This document shows, one piece after another, positions 1-9,146 of a stretch of DNA of 64,000 bases. Numbering within the stretch: the first letter of the stretch is position 1; each line of letters begins with the position of its first letter. A model generated the notes under the pieces. It did no database searches. It was not told the origin of the DNA and saw only the letters and a list, made by a program, of their open reading frames with translations. A program made the translations under genes and the position numbers. This stretch comes from Inquilinus limosus_F (GTDB lineage Bacteria; Pseudomonadota; Alphaproteobacteria; DSM-16000; Inquilinaceae): positions 3,347-67,346 of the forward strand of contig NZ_JAHVDK010000037.1 of NCBI RefSeq assembly GCF_051487185.1, written 5' to 3'.

Positions 1-340
1 CGGTGTTGACGCCGATCAGCACGATCCCGTCCTCGACCAGGAGCGGGGCGGTGTCGGGAGTGATGTAGCGGCGATAGCGCGAGAACGGCTTGGTGAAGCG
101 CGACAGCAGGTTGTGCCGCGGGATGTCGTGGTTGCCAGGGACGACAATGTAGGGGGCCGGCAGACGATCCAAGAAATCCCGCGCGGCCGCGAATTCGGCG
201 CTGTGGGCGTCCTGGGTCAGGTCGCCGGAGACGGCGATGACCGAGGGGGCAAGCGCCTTCAGCTCGGCCAGCAGGGCCTCGACCAGAGCCGGCTCGGTGC
301 GGCCGAAATGCAGGTCGGAGATGTGGGCGACGCTCTTCAC
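1..340 (-). CDS. Metallophosphoesterase, N-terminal part (cut by window edge)
   Basis: This is the first 113 codons of a calcineurin-like phosphoesterase running off the left edge. The order of metal-binding motifs is clear: D9-x-H11 (ISDLHFG), GDLTQ around residues 39-43 and GNHD at 69-72. These ligate the di-metal centre that hydrolyses phosphomono- or diesters. The start is a GTG whose bases overlap the TGA stop of the upstream lipid-kinase gene as GTGA, so translation is probably coupled. The substrate cannot be told from the N-terminal part. Pairing with a diacylglycerol-kinase-like protein hints at lipid or nucleotide phosphate metabolism, but that is inference. Confidence 0.85.
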   Translation of the reverse strand, partial: MKSVAHISDLHFGRTEPALVEALLAELKALAPSVIAVSGDLTQDAHSAEFAAARDFLDRLPAPYIVVPGNHDIPRHNLLSRFTKPFSRYRRYITPDTAPLLVEDGIVLIGVNT

Positions 341-1272
341 TCTTCAAACGGGCCTGTCGGGTCGGCGCGCGGCACCAGCACGGTCAGCGCCTGCGGCAGG
401 ATGCGATAGCGCAGCGGCGTCGCCAAGAGATGGTTCTCGCCGTCATTGGCGACCCATAGCCGCGCGCGGCGTGAGATCACGATCACCCGGCGCGCCCGCA
501 GCGCCGCCGCCGCCGGGTCCTGCTGCCAGGTGCCGGCGACGATGCGGGCGATCAGGCGCCACAGGTCGAGCCGGCGGCCGAGCCGCGCGGCATAGATGCC
601 GAGCGTGCCGCCGTCCAGCGCGGTGCGGCTGTGGATCGCGGCGAAGCCTTCGGCCAGCGGGTTGTTGGTGACGGCGAGGGTGCGGGTGATCAGCCTCAAC
701 GGCCGCCCGTCGGCCTGCAGCACCACATGCAGCCGCGGCCCGCGGTCGTAGGCGCGGAAGAAGGCGCGCACCAGCCGCAGCCATTTCATCGGTCCCGGAT
801 CGTGCCGCATCCGCTCGCGCTGCAGCACCATGCGCGGCGCGATGCCGGGCAGCGAGCTGTTCAGGAAAATCCGATCGTTGACCAGGCCGACATCGATCCG
901 CCGCGTCGTGCCGGCCAGAAGGGCCGTGACCGCGGCCTCCGGCGCCAGCGGGATGCCGAGATCGCGGGCCAGCAGGTTGGCGGTGCCGAACGGCACGATG
1001 CCGAGCGGCCGGGCGGCGCCGGCCCGGTTCTCCGGCAGCAGACGCTCGGCCGCGGCGATGATGGTGCCGTCGCCCCCGCCGACCAGGATCGCCTCGGCGT
1101 CGGAGGCGATGGCGGCGTCCAGCGTCCGGCACAGCTCGATGCCCTCGGCCACCGCCACCAGCGGCTCGGCCCCGGCCTCGGACAGGAGCTGTTCGAGCCG
1201 GGCCGCGATCGCCGCGGGAGGGCGGCCGAGAAGCGCGCCCGCGGCGCCGTTCAGCACCAGCGCGATGCGCAT
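337..1272 (-). CDS. Diacylglycerol kinase family lipid kinase (YegS/DagK type)
   Basis: The 311-residue protein has the DAGK catalytic fold. The nucleotide-binding motif GGGDGT lies at residues 65-70, followed by FGTAN at 95-99, both hallmarks of soluble YegS/DgkB-type kinases that phosphorylate diacylglycerol or a related lipid with ATP. The C-terminal half forms the beta-sandwich lid (around LAVTNNPLAEGF). It sits 10 bases downstream of a small secreted protein gene and overlaps the next gene by GTGA, so the three minus-strand genes look like one transcript. The exact lipid substrate is unknown. Confidence 0.85.
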   Translation of the reverse strand: MRIALVLNGAAGALLGRPPAAIAARLEQLLSEAGAEPLVAVAEGIELCRTLDAAIASDAEAILVGGGDGTIIAAAERLLPENRAGAARPLGIVPFGTANLLARDLGIPLAPEAAVTALLAGTTRRIDVGLVNDRIFLNSSLPGIAPRMVLQRERMRHDPGPMKWLRLVRAFFRAYDRGPRLHVVLQADGRPLRLITRTLAVTNNPLAEGFAAIHSRTALDGGTLGIYAARLGRRLDLWRLIARIVAGTWQQDPAAAALRARRVIVISRRARLWVANDGENHLLATPLRYRILPQALTVLVPRADPTGPFEE

Positions 1273-1282
1273 TCGGCGGTCC

Positions 1283-1687
1283 TCAGCGGGCAGTGCCGGT
1301 GGTGCCGCCTTCGCAGGTGCAGGCAGTGCTCGGGATGGCGCCGCCCGGAATCGGGCAGCTGCCGTACATCGTGACGCAGCGATAGGCCGCGCCGACCGAC
1401 GGCGCAGGCAGCAGCGGCGTGTTCGGCACCTTGCGGCTCAGGCTCTCCGGCTGGCGGGGCGCAGGGACCGGCTGTGGCCGGAACGGCGCCAGCTGCGGCG
1501 GCCTGAGCTGCCCCGGCGGGGTGATCTGCAGCGGCGGGGGGCGGCCCCCAACGGCCGGCGGCGAACCGATGCCGCCCCTGCAGGGGCTGCCGATCTGGGT
1601 CGGATCGACGATGCATTGCGCCGTCGCCGCGGGCGCGGCCGCGACGGCGAGGCTGGCGGCCAGCGCCAGGCGGATCAGTGGGCTCAT
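1283..1687 (-). CDS. Small secreted proline-rich protein, function unknown
   Basis: This 134-residue protein starts with a clear signal peptide (a hydrophobic stretch ending near ATAQ at about residue 24). The mature part is rich in proline, glycine and glutamine, with three pairs of cysteines (near the new N-terminus, at GSPCRGG, and in the C-terminal YRCV...SCPIP...CTCEGG segment) that could form periplasmic disulfides. No family was recognised. It heads the minus-strand group with the lipid kinase and phosphoesterase. No good Shine-Dalgarno sequence is visible before the ATG, so the start is provisional. Confidence 0.6.
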   Translation of the reverse strand: MSPLIRLALAASLAVAAAPAATAQCIVDPTQIGSPCRGGIGSPPAVGGRPPPLQITPPGQLRPPQLAPFRPQPVPAPRQPESLSRKVPNTPLLPAPSVGAAYRCVTMYGSCPIPGGAIPSTACTCEGGTTGTAR

Positions 1688-1929
1688 GCTGATGACATGT
1701 GCGGCGATCGGCCGTCTTCAATGGCGGCGGGACGCGATGTTTCGCTGCGCTTCCGTCGCATTTCGTCCTAAGCTCTGGACAGAATCGGGAGTCGGCCGTG
1801 ACGCCGGGCCTATTGCCGGCCGGCGGACCTGCGGCCGGGCTTCGCAATGTTCGCAGATCCTATCGATGAACGCAGCCGATCGGCGCGGTCGGCCGGCGTT
1901 CCGTCAGCCCCAGCCACCGAGAGGCAGCC

Positions 1930-2382
1930 ATGGCTTTCTCCCTGAAGATCAACGGCACGGCCCATGAGGTCGATATCGACGGCGACACCCCGCTGCTGTG
2001 GGTGCTGCGCGACGTGCTCGGCATGACCGGCACCAAGTTCGGTTGCGGCCTGGCCCTGTGCGGTGCCTGCACCGTGCATGTCGACGGCCAGGCCGTCCGC
2101 TCCTGCCAGACCCCGGTCGACAGCGTCGGCGACAGCGCGATCACCACCATCGAGGCGATCGGCGAGACACCGCAGGGCCAGGCGCTGCAGCAGGCCTGGC
2201 TGGAGCTCGAGGTGGTGCAGTGCGGCTACTGCCAGTCCGGCCAGATCATGTCGGCGGCGGCGCTGCTGGCGCAGACGCCGAAGCCGACCGATGCCGATAT
2301 CGACGCCGCCATGTCCGGCAATGTCTGCCGCTGCGGCACCTATCACCGGATCCGCGCCGCGATCCACAAGGCCGCGGCCTGA
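1930..2382 (+). CDS. Molybdenum hydroxylase small subunit, two [2Fe-2S] clusters (IorA-like)
   Basis: This 150-residue ferredoxin-type subunit belongs to xanthine-oxidase-family aldehyde/isoquinoline oxidoreductases. The plant-type cluster is bound by C39, C44, C47 and C59. The second cluster uses C98, C101, C133 and C135 in the C-terminal helical domain (QCGYCQSGQ and CRCGTY). It passes electrons from the molybdenum site in the large subunit to an external acceptor. There is no FAD-subunit gene beside it, as in IorAB or PaoABC-like cytochrome-linked enzymes. The large-subunit gene follows after 14 bases, with a strong GGGAGGAA ribosome site between them. Confidence 0.92.
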   Translation: MAFSLKINGTAHEVDIDGDTPLLWVLRDVLGMTGTKFGCGLALCGACTVHVDGQAVRSCQTPVDSVGDSAITTIEAIGETPQGQALQQAWLELEVVQCGYCQSGQIMSAAALLAQTPKPTDADIDAAMSGNVCRCGTYHRIRAAIHKAAA

Positions 2383-2396
2383 GGGAGGAACAGACC

Positions 2397-4565
2397 ATGC
2401 CTGATGGTTCGCAGACCCTCGACCGCCGCGGCTTCCTCAAGGTCGGCGCCGCCGTCGGCGGCGGCCTGGCCCTCACCGTCGCCCTGCCGCCGGCCCTGCG
2501 CCCGGCCTGGGCAGAGACCCAGGTCTCGCACCGCTTCGCCCCGAACGCCTTCATCCGCATCGACCCCCAGGGGCTGGTCACGCTGGTGATGCCGTCGGCG
2601 GAGATGGGGCAGGGCATCTACACCGCCGAGGCCATGCTGCTGGCCGAGGAGCTGGAGGTCGGCCTCGACCAGGTCCGGCTCGAGCATTCGCCGCCGGACG
2701 ATGCGCTCTACGGCAACGCGCTGCTGGGCAGCCAGGCGACCGGCGGCTCGACCTCGATCCGCGCCTTCTGGCCGCCGCTGCGCCAGGCCGGCGCGGTCGC
2801 CCGCACCCTGCTGATCGCGGCCGCCGCCCAGCAGTGGAACGTCGATCCGAAGACCCTGAAGGCCGAGCGCGGCGCGGTGACCGACGGCAAGCGCAGCCTG
2901 AGCTATGGCGAGCTGGTCGATCTGGCCGCGACCCTGCCGGTGCCGGATCCGAAGACCGTGGCGCTGAAGGACCCGAAGGACTTCACCCTGCTGGGCACCC
3001 CGGCCAAGCGGATCGACTCGCCGGACAAGGTGAACGGCAAGGCCGAATTCGGCATCGACGTGAAGCTGCCGGGCATGAAGGTGGCGGCGATCGCGATCTC
3101 GCCGGTCACCGGCGGCAAGCCGAAGACCGTGGACGAGGCGGCGGCGATGGCGGTCAAGGGCGTGCGCCAGGTGGTGAAGACCGACGCGGCGGTGGCCGTG
3201 GTCGCCGACCATATGGGCGCCGCCAAGAAGGGGCTGGAGGCGGCGGCGGTGCAGTGGGACGACGGCCCGAATGCCAGCGTCAGCAGCGCCGACATCATCC
3301 GCCAGCTCGAGGAGGAGTCGAAGAAGCCAGGCGCCGTGGCCCGCAACGAGGGCGACACGGAAAAGGCGCTGGCCGGCGCGGCGCAGCGGCTGGAGGCGAT
3401 CTACCAGGTGCCGTTCCTGGCCCATGCGACCATGGAGCCGATGAACTGCACGGTCCATGTGCGGAAGGACGGCTGCGAGATCTGGGTCGGCACCCAGGTG
3501 CCGACCATGGCCCAGGGCGTCGCCGCCCAGATCACCGGTCTGCCGAAGGAGAAGGTGCAGGTCCACAACCACCTGCTCGGGGGCGGCTTCGGCCGGCGGC
3601 TCGAAGTCGACGGCATCGCCCATGCGGTCAAGGTGGCGCAGCAGGTCGATGGCCCGGTGAAGGTGGTGTGGAGCCGGGAGGAGGACATCCAGCACGACAT
3701 GTACCGGCCGTACTACTACGACCGGTTCGCGGCCGGGCTGGACGCGCAGGGCAAGCCGGTGGCCTGGACCCACCGCATCGCCGGCTCCTCGATCATGGCG
3801 CGATACTTCCCGCCCGGATTCCAGAACGGGATCGACCCGGACGCGGTCGATGCCGCGGCCGAGCCGCCCTACGCCTTCCCGGCGATCCGGGTCGAGTACG
3901 TCCGGGTCGAGCCGCAGGGCGTGCCGACCTCCTGGTGGCGCGGCGTCGGGCCGACCCACAACGTCTTCGTGGTCGAGAGCTTCATCGACGAGCTGGCGGC
4001 GGCGGCCAAGCAGGACCCGGTCGCCTATCGCAAGGCGCTGCTCGGCCACAACCCGCGGGCCCTCGGCGTGCTGACGCTGGCGGCGGAGAAGGCGGGCTGG
4101 GGCCAGCCGATGCCGCAGGGGCACGGCCGCGGCGTCATGGTGCAGTTCGCCTTCGGCAGCTATGTCTCGATGGTGGCGGAGGTCGAGGTGGCCGGCGACG
4201 GATCGATCAAGGTCCACCGGCTCGTCTGCGCCGTGGATTGCGGCCTGACGGTGAACCCGGACACGATCGAGGCGCAGGTCCAGGGCGGCGCGATCTTCGG
4301 CCTGACCGCGGCGCTGCATGGCGCCATCACCTTCGCCAACGGGCGGGTGGAGCAGGGCAATTTCGACACCTACCTGCCGATGCGGATCGACGAGGTGCCG
4401 GTGGTCGAGACCCATCTGGTCAAGAGCGCCGAGGCCCCCGGCGGGATCGGCGAGACCGCGACCGCCGCCGTCGCCCCGGCGGTGGCGAACGCGATCTTCG
4501 CCGCGACCGGCAAGCGCCTGCGCAGCTTGCCGTTCGATACCGACCAGTTGAAGTCGTCCTCGTGA
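2397..4565 (+). CDS. Molybdenum hydroxylase large subunit with Tat signal (IorB-like)
   Basis: The 722-residue molybdopterin-binding subunit begins with a twin-arginine signal (D9-R-R-G-F-L-K) followed by a hydrophobic stretch ending near AWAE, so the complex is likely exported folded to the periplasm. The molybdopterin-contact motif GGGFGRR and the C-terminal catalytic segment APGGIGE are present. The closest named group is isoquinoline 1-oxidoreductase beta subunit/membrane-linked aldehyde dehydrogenase; the true substrate cannot be assigned. The ATG at 2397 is chosen because it follows GGGAGGAA and starts just before the Tat motif. No XdhC-type cofactor-insertion gene lies nearby. Confidence 0.9.
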   Translation: MPDGSQTLDRRGFLKVGAAVGGGLALTVALPPALRPAWAETQVSHRFAPNAFIRIDPQGLVTLVMPSAEMGQGIYTAEAMLLAEELEVGLDQVRLEHSPPDDALYGNALLGSQATGGSTSIRAFWPPLRQAGAVARTLLIAAAAQQWNVDPKTLKAERGAVTDGKRSLSYGELVDLAATLPVPDPKTVALKDPKDFTLLGTPAKRIDSPDKVNGKAEFGIDVKLPGMKVAAIAISPVTGGKPKTVDEAAAMAVKGVRQVVKTDAAVAVVADHMGAAKKGLEAAAVQWDDGPNASVSSADIIRQLEEESKKPGAVARNEGDTEKALAGAAQRLEAIYQVPFLAHATMEPMNCTVHVRKDGCEIWVGTQVPTMAQGVAAQITGLPKEKVQVHNHLLGGGFGRRLEVDGIAHAVKVAQQVDGPVKVVWSREEDIQHDMYRPYYYDRFAAGLDAQGKPVAWTHRIAGSSIMARYFPPGFQNGIDPDAVDAAAEPPYAFPAIRVEYVRVEPQGVPTSWWRGVGPTHNVFVVESFIDELAAAAKQDPVAYRKALLGHNPRALGVLTLAAEKAGWGQPMPQGHGRGVMVQFAFGSYVSMVAEVEVAGDGSIKVHRLVCAVDCGLTVNPDTIEAQVQGGAIFGLTAALHGAITFANGRVEQGNFDTYLPMRIDEVPVVETHLVKSAEAPGGIGETATAAVAPAVANAIFAATGKRLRSLPFDTDQLKSSS

Positions 4566-4572
4566 GCGACGC

Positions 4573-4610
4573 GCACCGGCATGGCCGTCAGACGGCGGCC
4601 GTGCCGGTGC
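4573..4610. terminator. Hairpin between convergent genes, probable bidirectional terminator
   Basis: Arms beginning GCACCGGCATGGCC and ending GGCCGTGCCGGTGC pair across a short loop in the 54-base gap between two convergent genes. There is no U-run, which is common in very GC-rich genomes, so function as a terminator is inferred from position and stem strength. Confidence 0.55.
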
Positions 4611-4619
4611 CGCGGTTCC

Positions 4620-5234
4620 TCACCGGGCCCGGGCGAAGGCGAGCCAGACCCCGCCGCCGATCAGGCAGACGCCGCCGGTGCGCGACACCAGCCGGACGTG
4701 CCGGCGCGACAGCATGGTGCCGGCACGGCCGGTCAGCAGGGCGTACATCCCGTCCGACAGCGCCGCGACGACCAGGGCGGTGGCGCCCAGCAGCAGCACC
4801 TGGCTGGACTGGTCGCCGCCGGGCTGCACGAATTGCGGGATGAAGGCGCCGAAGAACAGCAGCATCTTCGGGTTGCTCAGCGCCACCAGCAGGCCCTGCA
4901 GCACGAAGCCGCCGCGCGGCGGGCGCAGGGCGCCGGACTCGGCCAGCGCGTCCGGGGCGCGCAGCAGCTTCCAGCCGATCCACACCAGATAGGCGGCGCC
5001 GGCCAGGCGCAGCCAGTCGAACCAGTGGCCCATCGCCTCCACCACCGCGGCCAGGCCCAGGGTCAGGACACCGAGCATCACGACCAGGCCGATCTGGCCG
5101 CCGAGGATGTTGAGAAGGCCGGCGCGGGTGCCGTGGGTCAGGCTGTTGGCGACGATCAGCGTCACCGACGGCCCCGGGATGATCGCGACCAGGATGCAGG
5201 CGGCGATATAGGCGATATAGACCTCGACGGTCAT
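4620..5234 (-). CDS. LysE/RhtB family amino-acid exporter
   Basis: A 204-residue inner-membrane protein with about six hydrophobic segments. It carries the family signature IIPGPSVTLIVANSL near the N-terminus and the SNPKMLLFF segment in the middle, both typical of LysE-type translocators that export amino acids or their analogues by proton exchange. The ATG at 5234 is preceded by GGAGGAGG at ideal spacing. It converges on the molybdenum hydroxylase operon, from which it is separated by a hairpin, so it is not part of that system. The substrate is unknown. Confidence 0.85.
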   Translation of the reverse strand: MTVEVYIAYIAACILVAIIPGPSVTLIVANSLTHGTRAGLLNILGGQIGLVVMLGVLTLGLAAVVEAMGHWFDWLRLAGAAYLVWIGWKLLRAPDALAESGALRPPRGGFVLQGLLVALSNPKMLLFFGAFIPQFVQPGGDQSSQVLLLGATALVVAALSDGMYALLTGRAGTMLSRRHVRLVSRTGGVCLIGGGVWLAFARAR

Positions 5235-5296
5235 GGGCGGCCTCCTCCGAACCGAAGCGCAACACGGTGTCACGCTCCGGGGCCGCGGGGAAGATC

Positions 5297-6124
5297 CTAT
5301 CCCCTCGCCTTGGCCGCGGCGGCCATGGCCTGCTCGGCGATCAGGCCCATCGAGGCGGCGGCGCCGCCCAGCGACCAGCCGCCGTCGACCGGCAGCACCG
5401 CGCCGGTGATGAAGGCGGCCAGCGGCGAGGACAAGAGGCGGCAGGCGGCGGCGATGTCCTCGGCCGTGCCCATCCGGCCCAGCGGCACGCTGCGCTGGAC
5501 CAGCGCGCGGGCCTGCGGCGTCGGCGCCAGCCGGGCCATGCCCTCGGTGTCGTCGATCGGCCCGGGGATGATCGAGTTGATGCGGATGCCGTCGCGGCCC
5601 CATTCCATCGCCAGCACCCGGGTCAGCATGTCGACGCCGGCCTTGGCGGCGCAGACATGGGCCTGCATCGCCATCGGCGCCGCCGCCTGCGGGGCGGAGA
5701 TGTTGATCACCGAGGCGCCCGGCTTGCGCAGGAAGGGATGCGCCGCCCGCAGCACGTTGAAGCTGCCCAGCAGGTCGATATCGACCACCGACTTGAAGCC
5801 GTTCGCCGACATGCCCAGCGCCGTGGCCGGGAAGTTGCCGGCGGCGCCGGAGACCAGCACGTCGAAATCGCCATAGGCGTCGTGCGCCGCCTGCAGCGCC
5901 GCCTCGGTGGCGGCGTAGTCGCGCACATCGGCGGCCCGGCCCATGGCCTCGGCCCCTTCCTCGCGCAGCTGCGCCACCGCCGCCTCGACCTTCTCGGGGC
6001 TGCGGCTCATCACCGCGACGCGGGCCCCGGCCCGGGCAAAGCCGAGGGCGATGCCGAAATTGATGCCGCTGGTGCCGCCGGCGACGAACACCGTCCGGCC
6101 GGCGAAGTCGATGGTCTCGGCCAT
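5297..6124 (-). CDS. SDR family oxidoreductase, 2,4-dienoyl-CoA reductase-like
   Basis: A 275-residue short-chain dehydrogenase with the Rossmann motif GGTSGIN near residue 16 and the segment GAAGNFPA followed by FKSVVDIDLLGSFNV, typical of 2,4-dienoyl-CoA reductases (DECR/FadH-like SDRs). The usual catalytic Tyr-x-x-x-Lys is replaced by a segment with Lys but no Tyr (HVCAAKAG), a known feature of the DECR branch, so this is not a broken SDR. The likely role is NADPH reduction of an unsaturated acyl-CoA during fatty-acid breakdown. The ATG at 6124 has GAGGAG 7 bases upstream and is preferred over an in-frame TTG at 6139. Confidence 0.82.
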   Translation of the reverse strand: MAETIDFAGRTVFVAGGTSGINFGIALGFARAGARVAVMSRSPEKVEAAVAQLREEGAEAMGRAADVRDYAATEAALQAAHDAYGDFDVLVSGAAGNFPATALGMSANGFKSVVDIDLLGSFNVLRAAHPFLRKPGASVINISAPQAAAPMAMQAHVCAAKAGVDMLTRVLAMEWGRDGIRINSIIPGPIDDTEGMARLAPTPQARALVQRSVPLGRMGTAEDIAAACRLLSSPLAAFITGAVLPVDGGWSLGGAAASMGLIAEQAMAAAAKARG

Positions 6125-6197
6125 GGTCCGGCTCCTCAACCGCGAGGTGAAGATGGATGGGGCGTCATTGGAATAGAGCGCCTTCCCAAAGAAAACC

Positions 6198-6283
6198 CGT
6201 CATGGCGAGCCCCGCAGGGGCGTGGCCATCCAGGGGCCGGTGCCGCTGGATGGCCACGCCGGCTTCGCCGGCTCGCCATGACG
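6198..6283. repeat. Palindromic intergenic repeat, family A copy 1
   Basis: Outer arms CGTCATGGCGAG and CTCGCCATGACG enclose inner arms GTGGCCATCCAG and CTGGATGGCCAC. The core is inverted relative to copies 2 and 3. The element fills most of the gap between the SDR and polA and has no coding capacity. Related copies lie at 16085, 31319, 50123 and 53615. Confidence 0.9.
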
Positions 6284-6309
6284 ATGAGGCGATGACCGTC
6301 ACCGACCAA

Positions 6310-9072
6310 TTAATGCGCCTCGGCCCAGCTGCGGCCGATGCCGGCCTCGGCGATCAGCGGCACGTCCAGGAAGGCGGCCGACTGCATCACCTGCTGCGCC
6401 ACCTCGGCGGTGCGCTGGGCCTCCGCCTCCGGCGCCTCGAACAGCAGCTCGTCATGCACCTGCAGCAGCATGCGGGCGCGCAGCCCCTCCGCCGCCAGGG
6501 CGCGCGGCAGCCGGCCCATGGCGCGCTTGATGATGTCGGCGGCGGTGCCCTGGATCGGGGCGTTGATCGCCTGGCGCTCGGCGAAGGCGCGGCGGGCCGG
6601 GTTCGGGTCCTTGATCCCGGGCACGTGGCATTTGCGGCCGAACAGGGTCTCGACCCAGCCGCGCTCGCGCGCCGCGCGCTTGGTCTCGTCCATCCAGGCC
6701 TTCAGCTCCGGCAGCCGGTCGAGATAGGCGCGGATGAAGGCGGTGGCCTCGGCTTGCGGGATGCCCAGCTGCGCCGCCAGGCCGAAGCCGGAGATGCCGT
6801 AGATGATGCCGAAATTGATCGCCTTGGCCTTGCGCCGGATCTCCCCCGTCATCTCCAAGAGCGGCACGCCGAACACCTGGCTCGCGGTCATGGCGTGGAT
6901 GTCGGTGCCGTCCTGGAAGGCCTGCTTCAGCAGGGACACGTTGGCGATCTGCGCCACCAGGCGCAGCTCGATCTGGCTGTAGTCGACCGAGACCAGCTTG
7001 TGCCCTTCCTCCGCCACGAAGGCGTAGCGGATCTTGCGCCCTTCCTCGGTGCGGATCGGGATGTTCTGCAGGTTCGGCTCGTTCGAGGACAGCCGCCCGG
7101 TGTTGGTCGCGGCCAGGGAGAAGGAGGTGTGGACCCGCCCGGTCCGCGGGTTGATCTGGGTCTGCAGCGCGTCGGTGTAGGTGCCCTTCAGCTTGGCCAG
7201 CTGGCGCCATTCCAGGATCTGGGTCGCGATCACATGGCCCTGCGCCGCCAGCATCTCCAGCACGCTCGAATCGGTCGAATAGGCGCCGGTCTTGCTGCTC
7301 TTCTTGCCGCCGGGGATGCCCAGCCGCTCGAACAGCACGTCGCCCAGCTGCTTCGGGCTGCCGACATTGAACGGCCCCTTGGCGGAGATGTAGATCTCCG
7401 CCTCCAGCGCCGCCATGCGCTCGGCGAACTCCATCGACAGCCGGGCCAGCGCGGCGCGGTCGACCTTGATCCCCGCCATCTCCATGTCGGAGATGACGCC
7501 GACCAGCGGCCGCTCGATGGTCTCGTAGACCGTCGTCATCCGCTCCGCCACCAGCCGCGGCTTCAGCAGCGTGTGCAGGCGCAGCGTGATGTCGGCGTCC
7601 TCGGCGGCGTAGGCCAGGGCCTTGTCCAGCGGCACCTTGTCGAAGGTGATGGCGTTCTTGCCGGTGCCGCAGACCGAGGAATAGGGAATGGTGCGATGCT
7701 GCAGATGCAGCTCCGACAGCTCGTCCATGCCGTGGCCATGCGCCCCGCCGTCGAGGGTGTAGGAAATCAGCATGGTGTCATCCCACGGCGTGATCGGCAT
7801 GCCGATGTCGGGACGGCTCAGGACGTGGTCGTCGTATTTCAGGTTGTGCCCGACCTTCAGCACCGACGGGTCGGTCAGCACCGGGCCCAGGATGCGGCGG
7901 ACCTCTTCGATCGGGATCTGCCTCAGCGGCTCGCCCTCGAGGTTCAGCCCGTCGCCGCCAGGGGGCACATGGCCGATCGGGATGTAGCAAGCCTTGCCGG
8001 GGGCGACCGCCAGCGAGATGCCGCACAGCATCGCCCCCTCGGCGTCCAGCGAATTGGTCTCGGTGTCGATCGCCAGCACCCCGGCCTCGACCGCCGCATC
8101 CGCCCAGCGCTGCAGCGCCGCCGCGTCCTGCACCAGCTCGTAGTCCTGGGCGATCGCCTCCGGCTTGCCCGGGGCGGTCAGGTCCGGCTCGCCGTCGGCC
8201 GTGGTGCCCAGCTTCTCGAAGGAGGCCTCGACCCGGGTGATGGTCGAGCGGAACTCCATCTCCTCCAGGAAGCCGATCAGCTTCTGCCGGTTCGGCGGCC
8301 GCACCACGATGCCGTCCAGGCCGACCGGCACCGGCGCGTCGCTGCGCAGCTTCACCAGCTCGCGGCTGATCCGCGCCTGCTCGGCGAATTCGATCAGGGC
8401 CTCGCGCCGCTTCGGCTGCTTGATCTCGCCGGCCCGGGCCAGCAGGGTGTCGAGGTCGCCGAACTCGGTGATCAGCTGCGCCGCGGTCTTGACGCCGATT
8501 CCCGGCACGCCGGGCACGTTGTCGACGCTGTCGCCGGCCAGGGCCTGCACATCGACCACCTTCTCCGGCGCGACGCCGAACTTCTCCATCACCTCGGCCG
8601 CATCGATCGGCCGGTTCTTGATCGGATCCAGCATGCTGACGCCGTCGCCGACCAGCTGCATCAGGTCCTTGTCGGAGGAGACGATGACGACGCGGGAGCC
8701 TTCCTCCTTCGCCATCCGGCAATAGGTCGCGATGATGTCGTCGGCCTCGAAGCCCTCGACCTCGATGCCCGGCAGGTTGAAGGCCTCGCTGGTGGCGCGG
8801 ATCAGCGGGAACTGCGGCACCAGCTCCTCCGGCGGCTCGGAGCGGTTGGCCTTGTAGTCCGGATAGATATCGTTGCGGTAGTTGGTGCCCTTGGCGTCGT
8901 AGATCACCGCCAGATGGTCGGCGTCGAGATCGGCCAAGAGGCGGATCAGCATGTTGGTGAAGCCGTAGACGGCGTTCACCGGCAGCCCGTCCGACTTGCG
9001 CATCATCATCGGCAGCGCGTGGAAGGCGCGGAAGATGTAGCCGGAGCCGTCGATCAGGTAATAGGTCTTCAT
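6310..9072 (-). CDS. polA: DNA polymerase I
   Basis: A full-length 920-residue Pol I with three domains. The 5'-3' flap nuclease spans about residues 1-290 (D8, and the DSVDNVPGVPGIG helix-hairpin-helix). The 3'-5' proofreading domain, about 325-510, keeps all motifs: D336-T-E338, N410-x3-D414 and Y488-x3-D492, so proofreading should be active. The polymerase domain runs from about 525 to 920, with motif A at D697 (DYSQIELR), the O-helix R746, K750 and Y758, and motif C H873-D874-E875. It fills gaps in repair and removes RNA primers. The ATG at 9072 gives the canonical MKTYYLIDGSGY start. Confidence 0.98.
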   Translation of the reverse strand: MKTYYLIDGSGYIFRAFHALPMMMRKSDGLPVNAVYGFTNMLIRLLADLDADHLAVIYDAKGTNYRNDIYPDYKANRSEPPEELVPQFPLIRATSEAFNLPGIEVEGFEADDIIATYCRMAKEEGSRVVIVSSDKDLMQLVGDGVSMLDPIKNRPIDAAEVMEKFGVAPEKVVDVQALAGDSVDNVPGVPGIGVKTAAQLITEFGDLDTLLARAGEIKQPKRREALIEFAEQARISRELVKLRSDAPVPVGLDGIVVRPPNRQKLIGFLEEMEFRSTITRVEASFEKLGTTADGEPDLTAPGKPEAIAQDYELVQDAAALQRWADAAVEAGVLAIDTETNSLDAEGAMLCGISLAVAPGKACYIPIGHVPPGGDGLNLEGEPLRQIPIEEVRRILGPVLTDPSVLKVGHNLKYDDHVLSRPDIGMPITPWDDTMLISYTLDGGAHGHGMDELSELHLQHRTIPYSSVCGTGKNAITFDKVPLDKALAYAAEDADITLRLHTLLKPRLVAERMTTVYETIERPLVGVISDMEMAGIKVDRAALARLSMEFAERMAALEAEIYISAKGPFNVGSPKQLGDVLFERLGIPGGKKSSKTGAYSTDSSVLEMLAAQGHVIATQILEWRQLAKLKGTYTDALQTQINPRTGRVHTSFSLAATNTGRLSSNEPNLQNIPIRTEEGRKIRYAFVAEEGHKLVSVDYSQIELRLVAQIANVSLLKQAFQDGTDIHAMTASQVFGVPLLEMTGEIRRKAKAINFGIIYGISGFGLAAQLGIPQAEATAFIRAYLDRLPELKAWMDETKRAARERGWVETLFGRKCHVPGIKDPNPARRAFAERQAINAPIQGTAADIIKRAMGRLPRALAAEGLRARMLLQVHDELLFEAPEAEAQRTAEVAQQVMQSAAFLDVPLIAEAGIGRSWAEAH

Positions 9073-9146
9073 GGGCTGGCCTCGGGCGGAACAGAGCGCG
9101 ACCATGCCGCGCCGGAGGGCGGGTGTCCACCCGGTCGGGTGCAGGC

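Noticed and set aside
5297..6124. SDR inactivated by loss of the catalytic tyrosine
   Set aside because: The missing tyrosine is normal in the 2,4-dienoyl-CoA reductase branch, and the rest of the protein is intact.
6198..6283. Insertion sequence with terminal inverted repeats
   Set aside because: Under 100 bases with no transposase frame; treated as a palindromic intergenic repeat.
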